Assembly: GCA_002493625.1 (NCBI GenBank)
Contig: DKZK01000032.1
Coordinates: 43,338-104,802, forward strand
DNA from: Lachnospiraceae bacterium UBA7076
GTDB lineage: Bacteria; Bacillota; Clostridia; Lachnospirales; Lachnospiraceae
DNA length: 61,465 nucleotides
Direction of reading: 5' to 3'
The position numbers and the translations under genes were made by a program. Shown in pieces: positions 1 to 8,872 of the stretch. The notes below the pieces were generated by a model that made no database searches, was not told the origin of the DNA, and was given only the letters and a program-made list of their open reading frames with translations. Positions within the stretch are counted from its first letter, which is position 1. Each line of letters starts with the position of its first letter.

Positions 1-759
1 CATCATTGGCGGCTGTCCTGCCGGTTTCGGTTGCGGCATCGGCTGTCCCATCGGTGGCATGCTCTGTATCTGTGCCTGCCTGTTTGCATTTTGAATATTA
101 TTCATAACTCCAAGCTTATTAACCTTTACCTGCGCAGGAGCCTGTGCTTCCTGCGGTTGTCTGTCAGGCATGTCTGTAAGCCCGTTTTCTTTACTAATAA
201 ATAATCCCATAGCCTCAAGCTGTTCATCTACAATACTTTTCAGCCTGCTTACAGTAAAATCATTGGAATTGATTGCAGTGAGAAGCTGTGCGACATAATT
301 ATCCCTGTCGCTGTCATCATACATTATTTTTGAAACAACATTTCTGAAAAAAGCTGGTATCTCTGCCAAAGGCATTACATCCTGTTTAACGGCAACGAGA
401 ACACATTTTACCGCCAGGTTTTCCTCATTCACATATATGTATGAAGGCTCCTTTATAATGTAACTTACAGGTATTCCCTGTGTTCCGATTTCAAAAATTG
501 AAACAAGTCCGCTCAAAACAGATAAAACCTGTTTTTTGTTCATTGTTCTTTTATACATAGCTTCAAGCGTCATTTTTTCCTTAACATACGACGTTATGGT
601 TCTCTTTCCATCCTCATCGCTGTATTGAAACGGAATAACATTTGGCAGTCCTGTAGCTTTATCTGCCGCCTTATCGTCATACACATCCGCTGCGCCAAGC
701 TCATACCTTATGACATCAACATCATTCTGTTTTGTAACCACGATATCTACCTTCTTCAT
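1..759 (-). CDS. DUF6382-family protein, 3' end outside window
   Basis: The frame is open from an ATG at 759 to the window edge (253 codons visible), so the C-terminus is missing. The start has a GGGGGA site 5-6 nt upstream. The first 170 residues resemble the N-terminal domain of the next upstream gene (793-2661), including the stretch SYIIKEPSYIYVNEEN against SYIILNKNYIYIDES, so I call a DUF6382 domain. The visible end is rich in Pro, Gln, Met and Gly (PMGQPMPQPKP), typical of a linker that in related proteins leads to an FHA domain. It lies 33 bp after the previous gene on the same strand and is probably co-transcribed. The role is inferred to be cytoplasmic phospho-signalling; the FHA part is not seen here. 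Confidence 0.75.
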   Translation of the reverse strand, partial: MKKVDIVVTKQNDVDVIRYELGAADVYDDKAADKATGLPNVIPFQYSDEDGKRTITSYVKEKMTLEAMYKRTMNKKQVLSVLSGLVSIFEIGTQGIPVSYIIKEPSYIYVNEENLAVKCVLVAVKQDVMPLAEIPAFFRNVVSKIMYDDSDRDNYVAQLLTAINSNDFTVSRLKSIVDEQLEAMGLFISKENGLTDMPDRQPQEAQAPAQVKVNKLGVMNNIQNANRQAQIQSMPPMGQPMPQPKPAGQPPMM

Positions 760-792
760 GAACATCCCCCTTGTTTATGTTTTTGCATTCCT

Positions 793-2661
793 CTATTTAA
801 GCTTAAACTGGAATTCCTCATCTCCAAGTTTAATCACAGAGTCGTGAGTGAGTATTTCCTCAGCGCCCTCCGCAATAATCTTTCCATTTACATATGTATG
901 ATTTGTTGACTTATTATCCTTAATATAACAAACTCCATTTTTTTGTATAATAACCGCATGCTGTCTGCTGACGGCGCCATTTCCGCTTATTGTATAATCC
1001 ACCCCGCGGGTTGCCTTTCCAATTTTAAAGGTTGCCTTGTTAAGCATAATACGCTCGTCTGTATTCACTCTTATAAGATATGGATTAGCCTTAGGCGCAT
1101 TCAGTAAAGTATTCGATTTTTGCACATCCTCCACCGTCTTGCTTAAAATGGAATTGCTTTTTGGCTTTGCTCCCTTTTCAGCAGGCTTTTCATTTACAGC
1201 ATCAACGGAAGCTGTCTCTTTATCCGCCGGTTTTACCGGTGTATCAGCAGGCTTATCATCCGATGTCAGCTCATCCGTTGCACTTTCATGCTCTGCCGCG
1301 CTCTGAATAAGAGCCGCTCTGTTTACCTTAACAACATTTTTCTTAATAACCGGCGGCTTGCTGTCAAGGAAGTCATCAAGCTCCTCCAAAGTTTTTATTG
1401 AGCCGCCATCCGTTTTCGTTTTTGCAGTAGGCACCTCGCCAACAAGCTCCTTAATTCTGTTCTTTATTAAATTGACATCCGTTTCCTTCTTGTTTTTCCT
1501 GTTATCCTCAGCTTTACGCTCTCCTGATTTACTATCCTCAGCCTTCTCAGCTTTCTTTTTACCTTCGTCCGTCTTTTGAGCAAGCTTTGTGCCGGCATCC
1601 TCCTTAACGGTCTTTACCTCAGGCACGGTCTTTACCTCAGTCTCAACCGGTACAGCTTTTATCTCAGGTATATCGTCTTGTACAGTCTTTATCTCCGGTA
1701 CATTATCATCCTGTATTGTCTTTATCTCAGGCACGTCGTCATTCTGTATCGTTTTTACCTCAGGCACGTCATCATTCTGTATTGTTTTTACCTCAGGCAC
1801 ATTATCCTGTTCTTCCACAGGCTGCACCGGTTCTTCCGCAGGCTCCGCCTCCTCCGGCTCAGGTATCTTCATACCGGCAGGCAATATACTGTCTAATTCA
1901 CCGTCATCAGCAATCTCCTCGTCCTGTTCCTCATCCTCCTCATCATCGCCTATCTCAGGCAATGCCTCATCAGATTCATCCAGACTGTTCATAAAGTCGG
2001 CAACATCAGTCTTTTCCTCTGATGCTGCATCATCCTTTTCCTCCGATGCAACAACCTCCACGCCATCAGCGGTAGTGGAATCGGTTTCCTCAAATTCAAT
2101 TCCCGCCTCCTCCATAAGCGCCTCAGAAAGTCCTACTAACCCCCTCAGGTTAAAAGCCGGACCATTGATATATGTAAGAAGCTTGCCAACATAGCTGAGA
2201 TCCTCCTCAACATTGTACTGCATATTCGCCAGAAGCTGTCTTATAAAGCCCTTAAACTCCGCAACAACCGAGCCCTTATTCTCAACAGGAAGGCACATAA
2301 GTTTTAAATTATAGCTTTCATCTATATAAATATAATTTTTATTCAGGATAATGTATGACAGATGAATTGTTTGTTCCTTCAGAGAAACAAGACTGTTTGA
2401 CACATTTCTTATGATATTTAAAACCTGCCTGCAGCTCATTTCATTTTGTGTGTAAGCTGCCAATGATGTTCTGCCTGTTATGTCATAGGTAAGATAATCA
2501 TAATCTTCATCCTCCTCATATATTATATTAAGCAGCTCAGTAACATCATTGTCATCACAATAATCCAGAACGTCCTCATCCAGCTCACACTCCTCGCCCA
2601 TGGTGTAAGTCAGATATTTTTCCTCCCCAATATTTCTTGCCTTGAAGTTAAACGTCCTCAT
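793..2661 (-). CDS. DUF6382 and FHA domain protein with long acidic linker
   Basis: A 622-residue cytoplasmic protein with no signal or membrane segment. Residues 1-165 match the DUF6382-type domain shared with the gene at 1-759 and the one at 13861-14736. Residues about 190-520 are a low-complexity acidic and Lys-rich linker holding a decapeptide repeat (V-P-E-V/I-K-T-I-Q-N-D type). Residues about 525-620 form an FHA domain with the usual G-K, SRQHAVI and N-x-x-x-x-NG positions, which binds phosphothreonine peptides. The ATG at 2661 follows GGAGG by 7 nt. It lies 46 bp after mltG. In Clostridia such proteins often accompany Tad pilus genes; a partner role is inferred. The FHA call is firm; what it binds is unknown. 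Confidence 0.85.
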   Translation of the reverse strand: MRTFNFKARNIGEEKYLTYTMGEECELDEDVLDYCDDNDVTELLNIIYEEDEDYDYLTYDITGRTSLAAYTQNEMSCRQVLNIIRNVSNSLVSLKEQTIHLSYIILNKNYIYIDESYNLKLMCLPVENKGSVVAEFKGFIRQLLANMQYNVEEDLSYVGKLLTYINGPAFNLRGLVGLSEALMEEAGIEFEETDSTTADGVEVVASEEKDDAASEEKTDVADFMNSLDESDEALPEIGDDEEDEEQDEEIADDGELDSILPAGMKIPEPEEAEPAEEPVQPVEEQDNVPEVKTIQNDDVPEVKTIQNDDVPEIKTIQDDNVPEIKTVQDDIPEIKAVPVETEVKTVPEVKTVKEDAGTKLAQKTDEGKKKAEKAEDSKSGERKAEDNRKNKKETDVNLIKNRIKELVGEVPTAKTKTDGGSIKTLEELDDFLDSKPPVIKKNVVKVNRAALIQSAAEHESATDELTSDDKPADTPVKPADKETASVDAVNEKPAEKGAKPKSNSILSKTVEDVQKSNTLLNAPKANPYLIRVNTDERIMLNKATFKIGKATRGVDYTISGNGAVSRQHAVIIQKNGVCYIKDNKSTNHTYVNGKIIAEGAEEILTHDSVIKLGDEEFQFKLK

Positions 2662-2707
2662 AGCTTCCCTCCTAATAAGTTTATTTGCTTATACCTTTCT
2701 TGTATTT

Positions 2708-3802
2708 TTATTCCGCTCCGTTTTCCCCATCCTCAGGTTGTCCTATAATCTGCGGATTTTGATGTTCCTCGTACGTCTCCGTGAATACATGCGTGCCCGC
2801 GTCCTCATCACTTACGTGATAATAATAGTAACTATGACTTTCAGGATATAAAACCGCTTCTATACAATCCAGTCCCGGATTACAGATAGGACCAACCGGC
2901 AAACCGCCGTACTTGTAAGTATTGTATGGAGAATCAATCTCAAGATCCGAATAATATACCTGTTCCTGATTGTACAATCCGTCAGTAAGAGGATAAAGCA
3001 CCGTCGGACACATCTGCAAAGGCATATCACTTGCCAGACGATTATTTATTACTCCCGCCATAACGGCCCTCTCACCTGCAACCTTTGCCTCACGTTCTAT
3101 TATAGATGCTCTTGTAACAACCTCATATGAGTTATATCCAAGCTCCTCAGCCCTTCCTGCAACATCGTCATAATAGTATTCAAATGTTTCAAGCATCCAT
3201 GCCACAAGACTTTTCGCCGTTGTAGTTTCGTATATATCATATGTTGCCGGGAATATATATCCCTGAAGCTTATACTTAACATCTGCGCCGGCAGGCACAT
3301 CCGCAAGATATTTAAAATCGGAGGATGTAACGGAATTAACGGCATTTAAGAATTCCGTCTTGGTACAAATGCCCTGCTCCTCACACCTTTCGGCTATCAT
3401 CTCAATTGTAAAGCCTTCCGGAACAACAAGCTTGTCTATCGGCTCATCATATGCAACCTTCGGACTCAGTGCCTCCATCATCTGCAATGTATTCATCCCT
3501 GTATTTAATGTGTATGTTCCGCTTTGTAAATGACCTGAATATTCTGAATTTTTCAGTCTTCTCAAAAATGCCTTCGGATATTTTATAAGACCTGCATCCT
3601 TAAGCGTATTGGCAATCTCCTCCGCAGATGCACCTTCCTTGATAACAACCGTTACGTCCTCTCCGTCAAAGCTGTCCGTACCCTCATATTCATGCATATA
3701 CTCATCGTAAAACGGTCTGGCATAATCATAGGTCTGAAAGCCTAACGCTATAACTGCTATCATAAGTATTATTCCTTTAATGTATCCTGCTAAATTTTTC
3801 AC
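2708..3802 (-). CDS. mltG: Endolytic transglycosylase MltG
   Basis: A membrane-bound lytic transglycosylase that cuts nascent peptidoglycan strands and so sets glycan length. The 364-residue protein has one N-terminal membrane helix (residues about 8-24), a small domain (VTVVIKEGASAEEIANTL), and the YceG/MltG catalytic domain. The catalytic Glu lies in ASIIEREA near residue 235, followed by GVINNRL, and the family motifs SPYNTY and GLPVGPICNPG are present. Length fits the family. It is the first gene of a minus-strand run leading into the two DUF6382 genes and is divergent from the cyclophilin gene. Identity is well supported. Confidence 0.93.
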   Translation of the reverse strand: MKNLAGYIKGIILMIAVIALGFQTYDYARPFYDEYMHEYEGTDSFDGEDVTVVIKEGASAEEIANTLKDAGLIKYPKAFLRRLKNSEYSGHLQSGTYTLNTGMNTLQMMEALSPKVAYDEPIDKLVVPEGFTIEMIAERCEEQGICTKTEFLNAVNSVTSSDFKYLADVPAGADVKYKLQGYIFPATYDIYETTTAKSLVAWMLETFEYYYDDVAGRAEELGYNSYEVVTRASIIEREAKVAGERAVMAGVINNRLASDMPLQMCPTVLYPLTDGLYNQEQVYYSDLEIDSPYNTYKYGGLPVGPICNPGLDCIEAVLYPESHSYYYYHVSDEDAGTHVFTETYEEHQNPQIIGQPEDGENGAE

Positions 3803-3849
3803 TTTATTTCCCCTAACTAGTTTACATAATTATTTATAAATTTACATAC

Positions 3850-3878
3850 TTGAAGTAATTTTACATTAATGCTATTAT
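3850..3878 (+). promoter_or_regulatory. Predicted sigma-A promoter of the cyclophilin-lysA pair
   Basis: TTGAAG (3850-3855) and TATTAT (3873-3878) are separated by exactly 17 nt in the AT-rich divergent region between mltG and the cyclophilin gene. The first gene starts about 30 nt downstream of the -10 box. Predicted from sequence alone. Confidence 0.6.
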
Positions 3879-3911
3879 AGTAACACATTATGAAAAATAA
3901 TACAAGAAAGG

Positions 3912-4439
3912 ATGATAAATTTGACAAATCCAATCGTAACCATGACAATGGACAACGGCGATGTCATGAAGTTTGAGCTTTATCCCGACATTGCGCCCAA
4001 CACCGTTAATAATTTTATTTCCCTCGTAAAGAAGGGTTTTTATGACGGACTTATTTTTCACAGAATTATTGAAGGTTTTATGATTCAGGGCGGCTGTCCC
4101 GACGGAAACGGCATGGGAGGTCCCGGCTATTCAATAAAGGGTGAATTTTCTGACAACGGCTTTAATAATGATCTGAAGCACGAACCGGGCGTTCTTTCAA
4201 TGGCTCGCTCCATGATGCCAAACTCTGCCGGCTCACAGTTTTTTATTATGCATAAGACAAGCCCGCACTTAGACGGCTCCTATGCCGCTTTCGGCAAGAT
4301 TACTGAGGGCATGGACGTTGTAAACAGGCTTGCGGCTGTTCCTACAGGCTATGGTGACCGTCCCCTTGAGGATCAGATAATCAAATCCGTAACAGTAGAT
4401 ACAATGGGAATTGATTACAAAGAACCTGAAAAGATGTAG
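3912..4439 (+). CDS. Cyclophilin-type peptidyl-prolyl cis-trans isomerase
   Basis: A single-domain cyclophilin of 175 residues that isomerises Xaa-Pro bonds and assists folding. The family signature FHRIIEGFMIQGG holds the catalytic Arg, and SQFFI and the loop LDGSYAAFGKITEGMDVV are conserved. There is no signal peptide, so it acts in the cytoplasm. The ATG at 3912 touches the GAAAGG site directly, while an in-frame TTG at 3921 has a better 9-nt spacing, so the true start may be three codons later. Its stop lies 10 bp before the lysA start, so the two genes are probably one transcript. Confidence 0.92.
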   Translation: MINLTNPIVTMTMDNGDVMKFELYPDIAPNTVNNFISLVKKGFYDGLIFHRIIEGFMIQGGCPDGNGMGGPGYSIKGEFSDNGFNNDLKHEPGVLSMARSMMPNSAGSQFFIMHKTSPHLDGSYAAFGKITEGMDVVNRLAAVPTGYGDRPLEDQIIKSVTVDTMGIDYKEPEKM

Positions 4440-4449
4440 GAGGCATGCC

Positions 4450-5700
4450 ATGAAGAAACCCTTTATTACAAAAAATCAGGTTGAGGAAATTGTAAAAACA
4501 TATCCTACCCCATTTCATATTTATGACGAAAAGGCAATCAGGGAAAACGCCCGTCTGCTGAAGCAGGCATTTTCATGGAATGAGGGATATAAGGAATTTT
4601 TCGCAGTGAAGGCAACTCCGAATCCAACCATTTTAAAAATACTAAAATCAGAGGGCTGCGGCTGTGACTGCTCCTCCTACACGGAGCTTCTCATGTCAGA
4701 AAAAGCGGGCATAACAGGAAGCGAAATCATGTTTTCCTCCAATGACACGCCTGAAAATGAATTTGCCTTTGCCGCAAAGCTTGGAGCAACCATTAATCTT
4801 GACGACTACACGCACATAAAGTTCCTGAAAGACACCTGCGGCATTCCCGAAACAATAAGCTGCCGCTACAATCCTGGCGGAACCTTTTCCATTTCAACTA
4901 CGATTATGGACAACCCCGGCGATGCAAAATACGGTATGACAAAGGAGCAGCTTATACAGGCATATATTGACCTTAAAGAGGCAGGCGCAAAAAGGTTCGG
5001 ACTTCATTCATTTTTGGCAAGCAACACCGTGACAAATGAATATTACCCTACCCTTGCAAAAATTCTTTTTGAGGTTGCTGTTGAAATCAAAGAGAAAACA
5101 GGAATTTCCTTAAGTTTCATCAATCTCTCCGGAGGCATAGGCATTCCATATACTCCCGACAAGGAGCCAAACGATATACTCGCAATAGGCGAGGGCGTGC
5201 GCAAAGCTTACGAGGAAATTCTTACTCCTGCCGGACTTGGCAATATAAGCATTTACACCGAGCTTGGAAGATTTATGCTCGGACCTTACGGACATCTTGT
5301 CACAAAGGCGATTCACCAGAAGCACATCCACAAGGAGTACATCGGAGTTGACGCATGCGCCGTAAATCTTATGCGTCCCGCAATGTACGGCGCCTACCAC
5401 CACATAACAGTTTTAGGCAAGGAGAACGAGCCATGCAGCTTTAAATACGACATTACAGGCTCGCTTTGTGAAAACAATGATAAATTTGCAATTGACAGAA
5501 TGCTCCCTAAAATAGATATGGGTGATTATCTTGTCATACACGATACCGGCGCGCATGGTTTTGCCATGGGCTACAACTATAACGGCAAGCTGAAATCCGC
5601 CGAGCTGCTTCTGTGTGAAGACGGCTCCATAAAGCAGATAAGGCGCGCCGAGACACCGGAGGATTATTTTGCCACACTGGAAGGCTATTGGGACGTGTAG
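4450..5700 (+). CDS. lysA: Diaminopimelate decarboxylase family protein
   Basis: A PLP-dependent fold-type III decarboxylase of 416 residues. In lysine synthesis this family removes carbon dioxide from meso-diaminopimelate to give lysine. The PLP lysine is in FFAVKATPNP (about residue 53); the phosphate-binding Gly region SGGIGIPY, the ELGRF motif and the C-terminal CEDGS and HDTGAHGFAMGYNYNG segments are all present. I place the start at 4450, where AGGAGG lies 6 nt upstream; a longer frame from 4411 would overlap the cyclophilin gene. The 3' end overlaps the converging gene at 5685 by 16 bp. A related decarboxylase specificity (for example carboxynorspermidine) is less likely but cannot be excluded. 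Confidence 0.88.
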   Translation: MKKPFITKNQVEEIVKTYPTPFHIYDEKAIRENARLLKQAFSWNEGYKEFFAVKATPNPTILKILKSEGCGCDCSSYTELLMSEKAGITGSEIMFSSNDTPENEFAFAAKLGATINLDDYTHIKFLKDTCGIPETISCRYNPGGTFSISTTIMDNPGDAKYGMTKEQLIQAYIDLKEAGAKRFGLHSFLASNTVTNEYYPTLAKILFEVAVEIKEKTGISLSFINLSGGIGIPYTPDKEPNDILAIGEGVRKAYEEILTPAGLGNISIYTELGRFMLGPYGHLVTKAIHQKHIHKEYIGVDACAVNLMRPAMYGAYHHITVLGKENEPCSFKYDITGSLCENNDKFAIDRMLPKIDMGDYLVIHDTGAHGFAMGYNYNGKLKSAELLLCEDGSIKQIRRAETPEDYFATLEGYWDV

Positions 5701-8228
5701 GTATACATTGTATTTCCCTGCATGCTAAGCAGGTCTTCAAAATAATCTCTTGTAACCCTTACTTCTTCACCTGCCATAGGATCATAGTATCTTATGTGGG
5801 TGGAGTTGTAACTGATTACAAGCACATATCTTCCATCATCTATGCAGGCGGCAAAAGGAATATCCCTGTCCAGAAAATATAATGCAGTCTGTAAATCGAT
5901 TCCCGATATATTAATTCCAACACCGTCCGTCAGTTCCTTAAATGCAGTCTCCCATTCAGAATATGCGGCTACATCCTCATATTTTATTCCGCTGTTAATG
6001 TACTCTATACACATGTATGCGCATACCATTTTTGTATCTTCTTTTTTGGTGCACGGATATTCATATACCTCGTCCGCCACAGTATTATATGTGGTCGCAT
6101 CCAGTGCCCTGTATACGATATTGCCTTCCTCATCCACAACGACGCCCGTTTTATTGCCTGATACTGCTACAATTGCTTTTCCTGCGCTTCTGTACTCACC
6201 GAAAAAGCCCCCGTCGTCAAACACATAATACGACCCATCCCTGACAGTTGTCTTTACGGAAAATTTTTCGTAATCCTCCGCCTTTCCGCCCTTTGCCATT
6301 ACCATCTTTGCCGTGTCTGCCAGATATATATCATTCGGAAATGTAAGGTCGAGTATATTCATGGCATAGGAATCGTAATAGTAAGTTTTATTTATGCTTG
6401 ATTGTTCCGTGGGATTTTTGTAGGTAATTATGTCCTCCTCCGTATTGACAAAAAAGCTGTTCTGCTTTACCGCTCTTGAAAGATATATTTTTTCGTCCGC
6501 AACCATAGCATCCATAATATATATGCCTGATTTAGAATATTCCTTTAAAATATCCCCGCCCGGCTCAACCACATAAAGCTTATGAAGCGGCAATATTGCT
6601 TCTCCGTATGAGGAAACAATGATATCCTTTTTATTTGACACTCCGTATATAAGGTCATTTCCAACAAAACCAAGAGCCAGCAGCACGTCATCCGTCTCTC
6701 CTGTTTCCACAAACTCCTGACCCGTCTCAAAATTTTTAATTATAATACTTGTAACACTCTGATCCTCATCCGTATTGGGATAGGCAATTACCTTCCGGTT
6801 GGCTGATACCATTATGTTTTGTGAGGTGAGACCGGACACAATAACATCCTGTGTCATTTCCTTTAAGTCAATTACATATACCGCTCCGTCAAGCAGATAA
6901 TAAAATTTCTCATTTTCATCAAAGTAAGTAAAACGCCCTATCTCCTGCTTCATAACATCAAAGGGCTCGTCACATTCTACAAAGAGCTTCTCATTTATCG
7001 TTACCTTTTCCGCATTGTAGTAATACAGGGATATTCCGTTTTTACCCTCATGCTCGCCCCTGCACATATAGCCGTATACGGCAAAATACATATTTCCGTC
7101 ATCATCCATGTTGACAATGTTTATATCCATGTTTGTATTGTTTGTTCTGTCATTTGAATAACTGCCATCAGAAAAGGAAAATATCCTTGCAAGAAGCTGC
7201 GCATTGTAGTCATAAAACCAAAGCTGCCCCGCCTTGACAAATGCAAGCTTCGTGTTTTTATCTGATGATACATATTCCACATTTGAATCCGAAATTCCCA
7301 TAGACAGACTGTTTCTGCTCTTGCTCACATAATTTTCATCAAAAATTCCATCCATATACCTGTCAAAACCAAGCAGCCTTATTTCCTTTGTATGCTCGTC
7401 GAAAAGCAGGCTGTAATATTCATCAACATAATAATAATGGCTAATTTCACCCTGTATGGATTCCACTACATAAGAATAATTTATGACTGCATAGTTCTTA
7501 TCAATCTCCGTAACGGACGGTACAAGATCCGACACAATAACCGGGGCTAAGTCTCCCCACGTAACCATACCATATGTGGAAGCAAGGCTTACATGTGACA
7601 AATCGTAATCAGAGCCTTCGCCTGTCGGCGTAAGTCTGTCATAAACCATATTTCCTTCGTTTTCATTTACTTTTTTTACAAAGGTTGTCTCATGAAAACG
7701 AGCAGCAAAATCAAGGAATTCATGCATATGCTGCTCGGGAGTATTTACTACCCTTGTGTAATATCTGACGGAATTTCCATCTTCCCCCTCAACAATAAAC
7801 ACCAGCACATATTCCTGATTTGGCTGCATATCCATTCTGAAACGTACAAAAAACTGTTGTTTTGATCCGTTCGAGCCCTTAACCTCAAGCTCTCCCTCCT
7901 CAACCAGCGAATCTCCCGCTATCGTTCTGAGCTCATATGAATATTTGCTTCCGTAACCAAATTCGTCATCAAGTAAAATATCAACACCATAACCGTCATT
8001 TAAAGGTATTATGGAATCTCTCATAAGGCTTGTGGACATTACCTGCCTATAGCCTGCCATCGGGTTAAGCATAATTCCTTCACTCTCACAATACGCAAGA
8101 GGCAGGGTTGACTCTGCCATTTCCTTTGACGCTTTATCAAGATTCACATTGTTTATTTTATTAACCAAAAAAGCTGTTCCCGATGCCACAATAATAAAGA
8201 CAACAGCTTTTAAAATTATATTTTTCAT
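5685..8228 (-). CDS. Large membrane-anchored protein of unknown function with C39-like C-terminus
   Basis: An 847-residue protein with one N-terminal membrane helix (residues about 4-20) and a long extracytoplasmic part. The middle (about 280-640) has repeated strand-turn patterns such as KLAFVKAGQLWFYDYNAQLLARIF and NMYFAVYGYM, which suggests a beta-propeller-like fold (inference). The last 110 residues resemble a C39-like papain-fold domain: a Cys in MVCAYMCIEYI and a final YDPMAGEEVRV. The position that normally carries the catalytic His reads GRYVLVISY, so it may be inactive. It sits 3 bp after the small gene at 8232-8573 and converges on lysA. No function is assigned. Confidence 0.7.
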   Translation of the reverse strand: MKNIILKAVVFIIVASGTAFLVNKINNVNLDKASKEMAESTLPLAYCESEGIMLNPMAGYRQVMSTSLMRDSIIPLNDGYGVDILLDDEFGYGSKYSYELRTIAGDSLVEEGELEVKGSNGSKQQFFVRFRMDMQPNQEYVLVFIVEGEDGNSVRYYTRVVNTPEQHMHEFLDFAARFHETTFVKKVNENEGNMVYDRLTPTGEGSDYDLSHVSLASTYGMVTWGDLAPVIVSDLVPSVTEIDKNYAVINYSYVVESIQGEISHYYYVDEYYSLLFDEHTKEIRLLGFDRYMDGIFDENYVSKSRNSLSMGISDSNVEYVSSDKNTKLAFVKAGQLWFYDYNAQLLARIFSFSDGSYSNDRTNNTNMDINIVNMDDDGNMYFAVYGYMCRGEHEGKNGISLYYYNAEKVTINEKLFVECDEPFDVMKQEIGRFTYFDENEKFYYLLDGAVYVIDLKEMTQDVIVSGLTSQNIMVSANRKVIAYPNTDEDQSVTSIIIKNFETGQEFVETGETDDVLLALGFVGNDLIYGVSNKKDIIVSSYGEAILPLHKLYVVEPGGDILKEYSKSGIYIMDAMVADEKIYLSRAVKQNSFFVNTEEDIITYKNPTEQSSINKTYYYDSYAMNILDLTFPNDIYLADTAKMVMAKGGKAEDYEKFSVKTTVRDGSYYVFDDGGFFGEYRSAGKAIVAVSGNKTGVVVDEEGNIVYRALDATTYNTVADEVYEYPCTKKEDTKMVCAYMCIEYINSGIKYEDVAAYSEWETAFKELTDGVGINISGIDLQTALYFLDRDIPFAACIDDGRYVLVISYNSTHIRYYDPMAGEEVRVTRDYFEDLLSMQGNTMYTYTSQ

Positions 8229-8231
8229 CTG

Positions 8232-8573
8232 CTAAAAAAAATGTCTCCTTCTCTTGTATCTGCTTCTTCTCACCTGATATTCATTGCATACAAGAACCTC
8301 TATCAAATGTAACAAATCAGTATCATTCTTATAACTTATCTTATCATATATCCGTCTTGCTATACCAAGCATGGTTTCCTTGTCAGGATACGGTACAAGC
8401 ATAGGACTGCCCTCAAATTCAAGCTTGTCGCACTCATCTTCCACCATGACCATAATAAGTCTTGCCTTGGCAGGGTACATCTGCATAAGATATTCCCGGT
8501 CCGCCTCAAGCTCTCTCTCATCCACCATCTGAAGCTTCATGACGCTTAGTCTCTGATTTATGATATCGTCCAT
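8232..8573 (-). CDS. Small hypothetical protein, partner of the 847-residue gene
   Basis: A 113-residue soluble protein that I do not recognise. It is acidic in the middle (EDECDKLEFEG) and ends in a strongly basic tail (RRSRYKRRRHFF). There is no signal peptide or membrane segment. The ATG at 8573 follows GTGAGGA by 5 nt. Only 3 bp separate it from the large membrane-anchored gene downstream, so the two are almost surely co-translated. The basic tail could contact nucleic acid or membrane (inference). Confidence 0.65.
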   Translation of the reverse strand: MDDIINQRLSVMKLQMVDERELEADREYLMQMYPAKARLIMVMVEDECDKLEFEGSPMLVPYPDKETMLGIARRIYDKISYKNDTDLLHLIEVLVCNEYQVRRSRYKRRRHFF

Positions 8574-8600
8574 ATATTCCTCACAATCATTTTACATTAA

Positions 8601-8812
8601 CAGGTAATTGCGAGGTTCTGTTTTTCATATAATCCGTTGTAGAAAATATACAATTCAACGCGCGGCACGCTTGCGCTGCTTGTCGCACGTAGCGGTACAT
8701 AAGACTGCAAAATACGCAGTCTAAGTACCGACGGCTCCAAAGCGCCTTGCTTATGAACTTGTATATTTTCTACAACTCATATTTTGAAACCAAAAAGCTT
8801 CGCAATTACCTG
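8601..8812. mobile_element. MITE-like palindromic element, copy E1
   Basis: A 212-bp non-coding element with perfect 12-bp ends CAGGTAATTGCG / CGCAATTACCTG and a second perfect 18-bp inverted block, GTTGTAGAAAATATACAA at 8636-8653 and its complement at 8759-8776. Flanks ATTTTACATTAA (8589-8600) and ATTTTATGTTAA (8813-8824) agree at 10 of 12 bases, like a target duplication. The inner part shares GCTGCTTGTCGCACGTAGC with copy E3 at 56930. It carries no gene and fills most of the 299 bp between the pfk gene and the 113-residue gene. Confidence 0.75.
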
Positions 8813-8872
8813 ATTTTATGTTAATATATTCATTAAAATACCGGTTTGTGAGAATATATAATGATTATTCCA

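Noticed and set aside
1589..2194. Long plus-strand frames opposite the FHA linker (Ser- or Leu-rich)
   Set aside because: They are antisense shadows of the repetitive acidic linker and lack ribosome sites.
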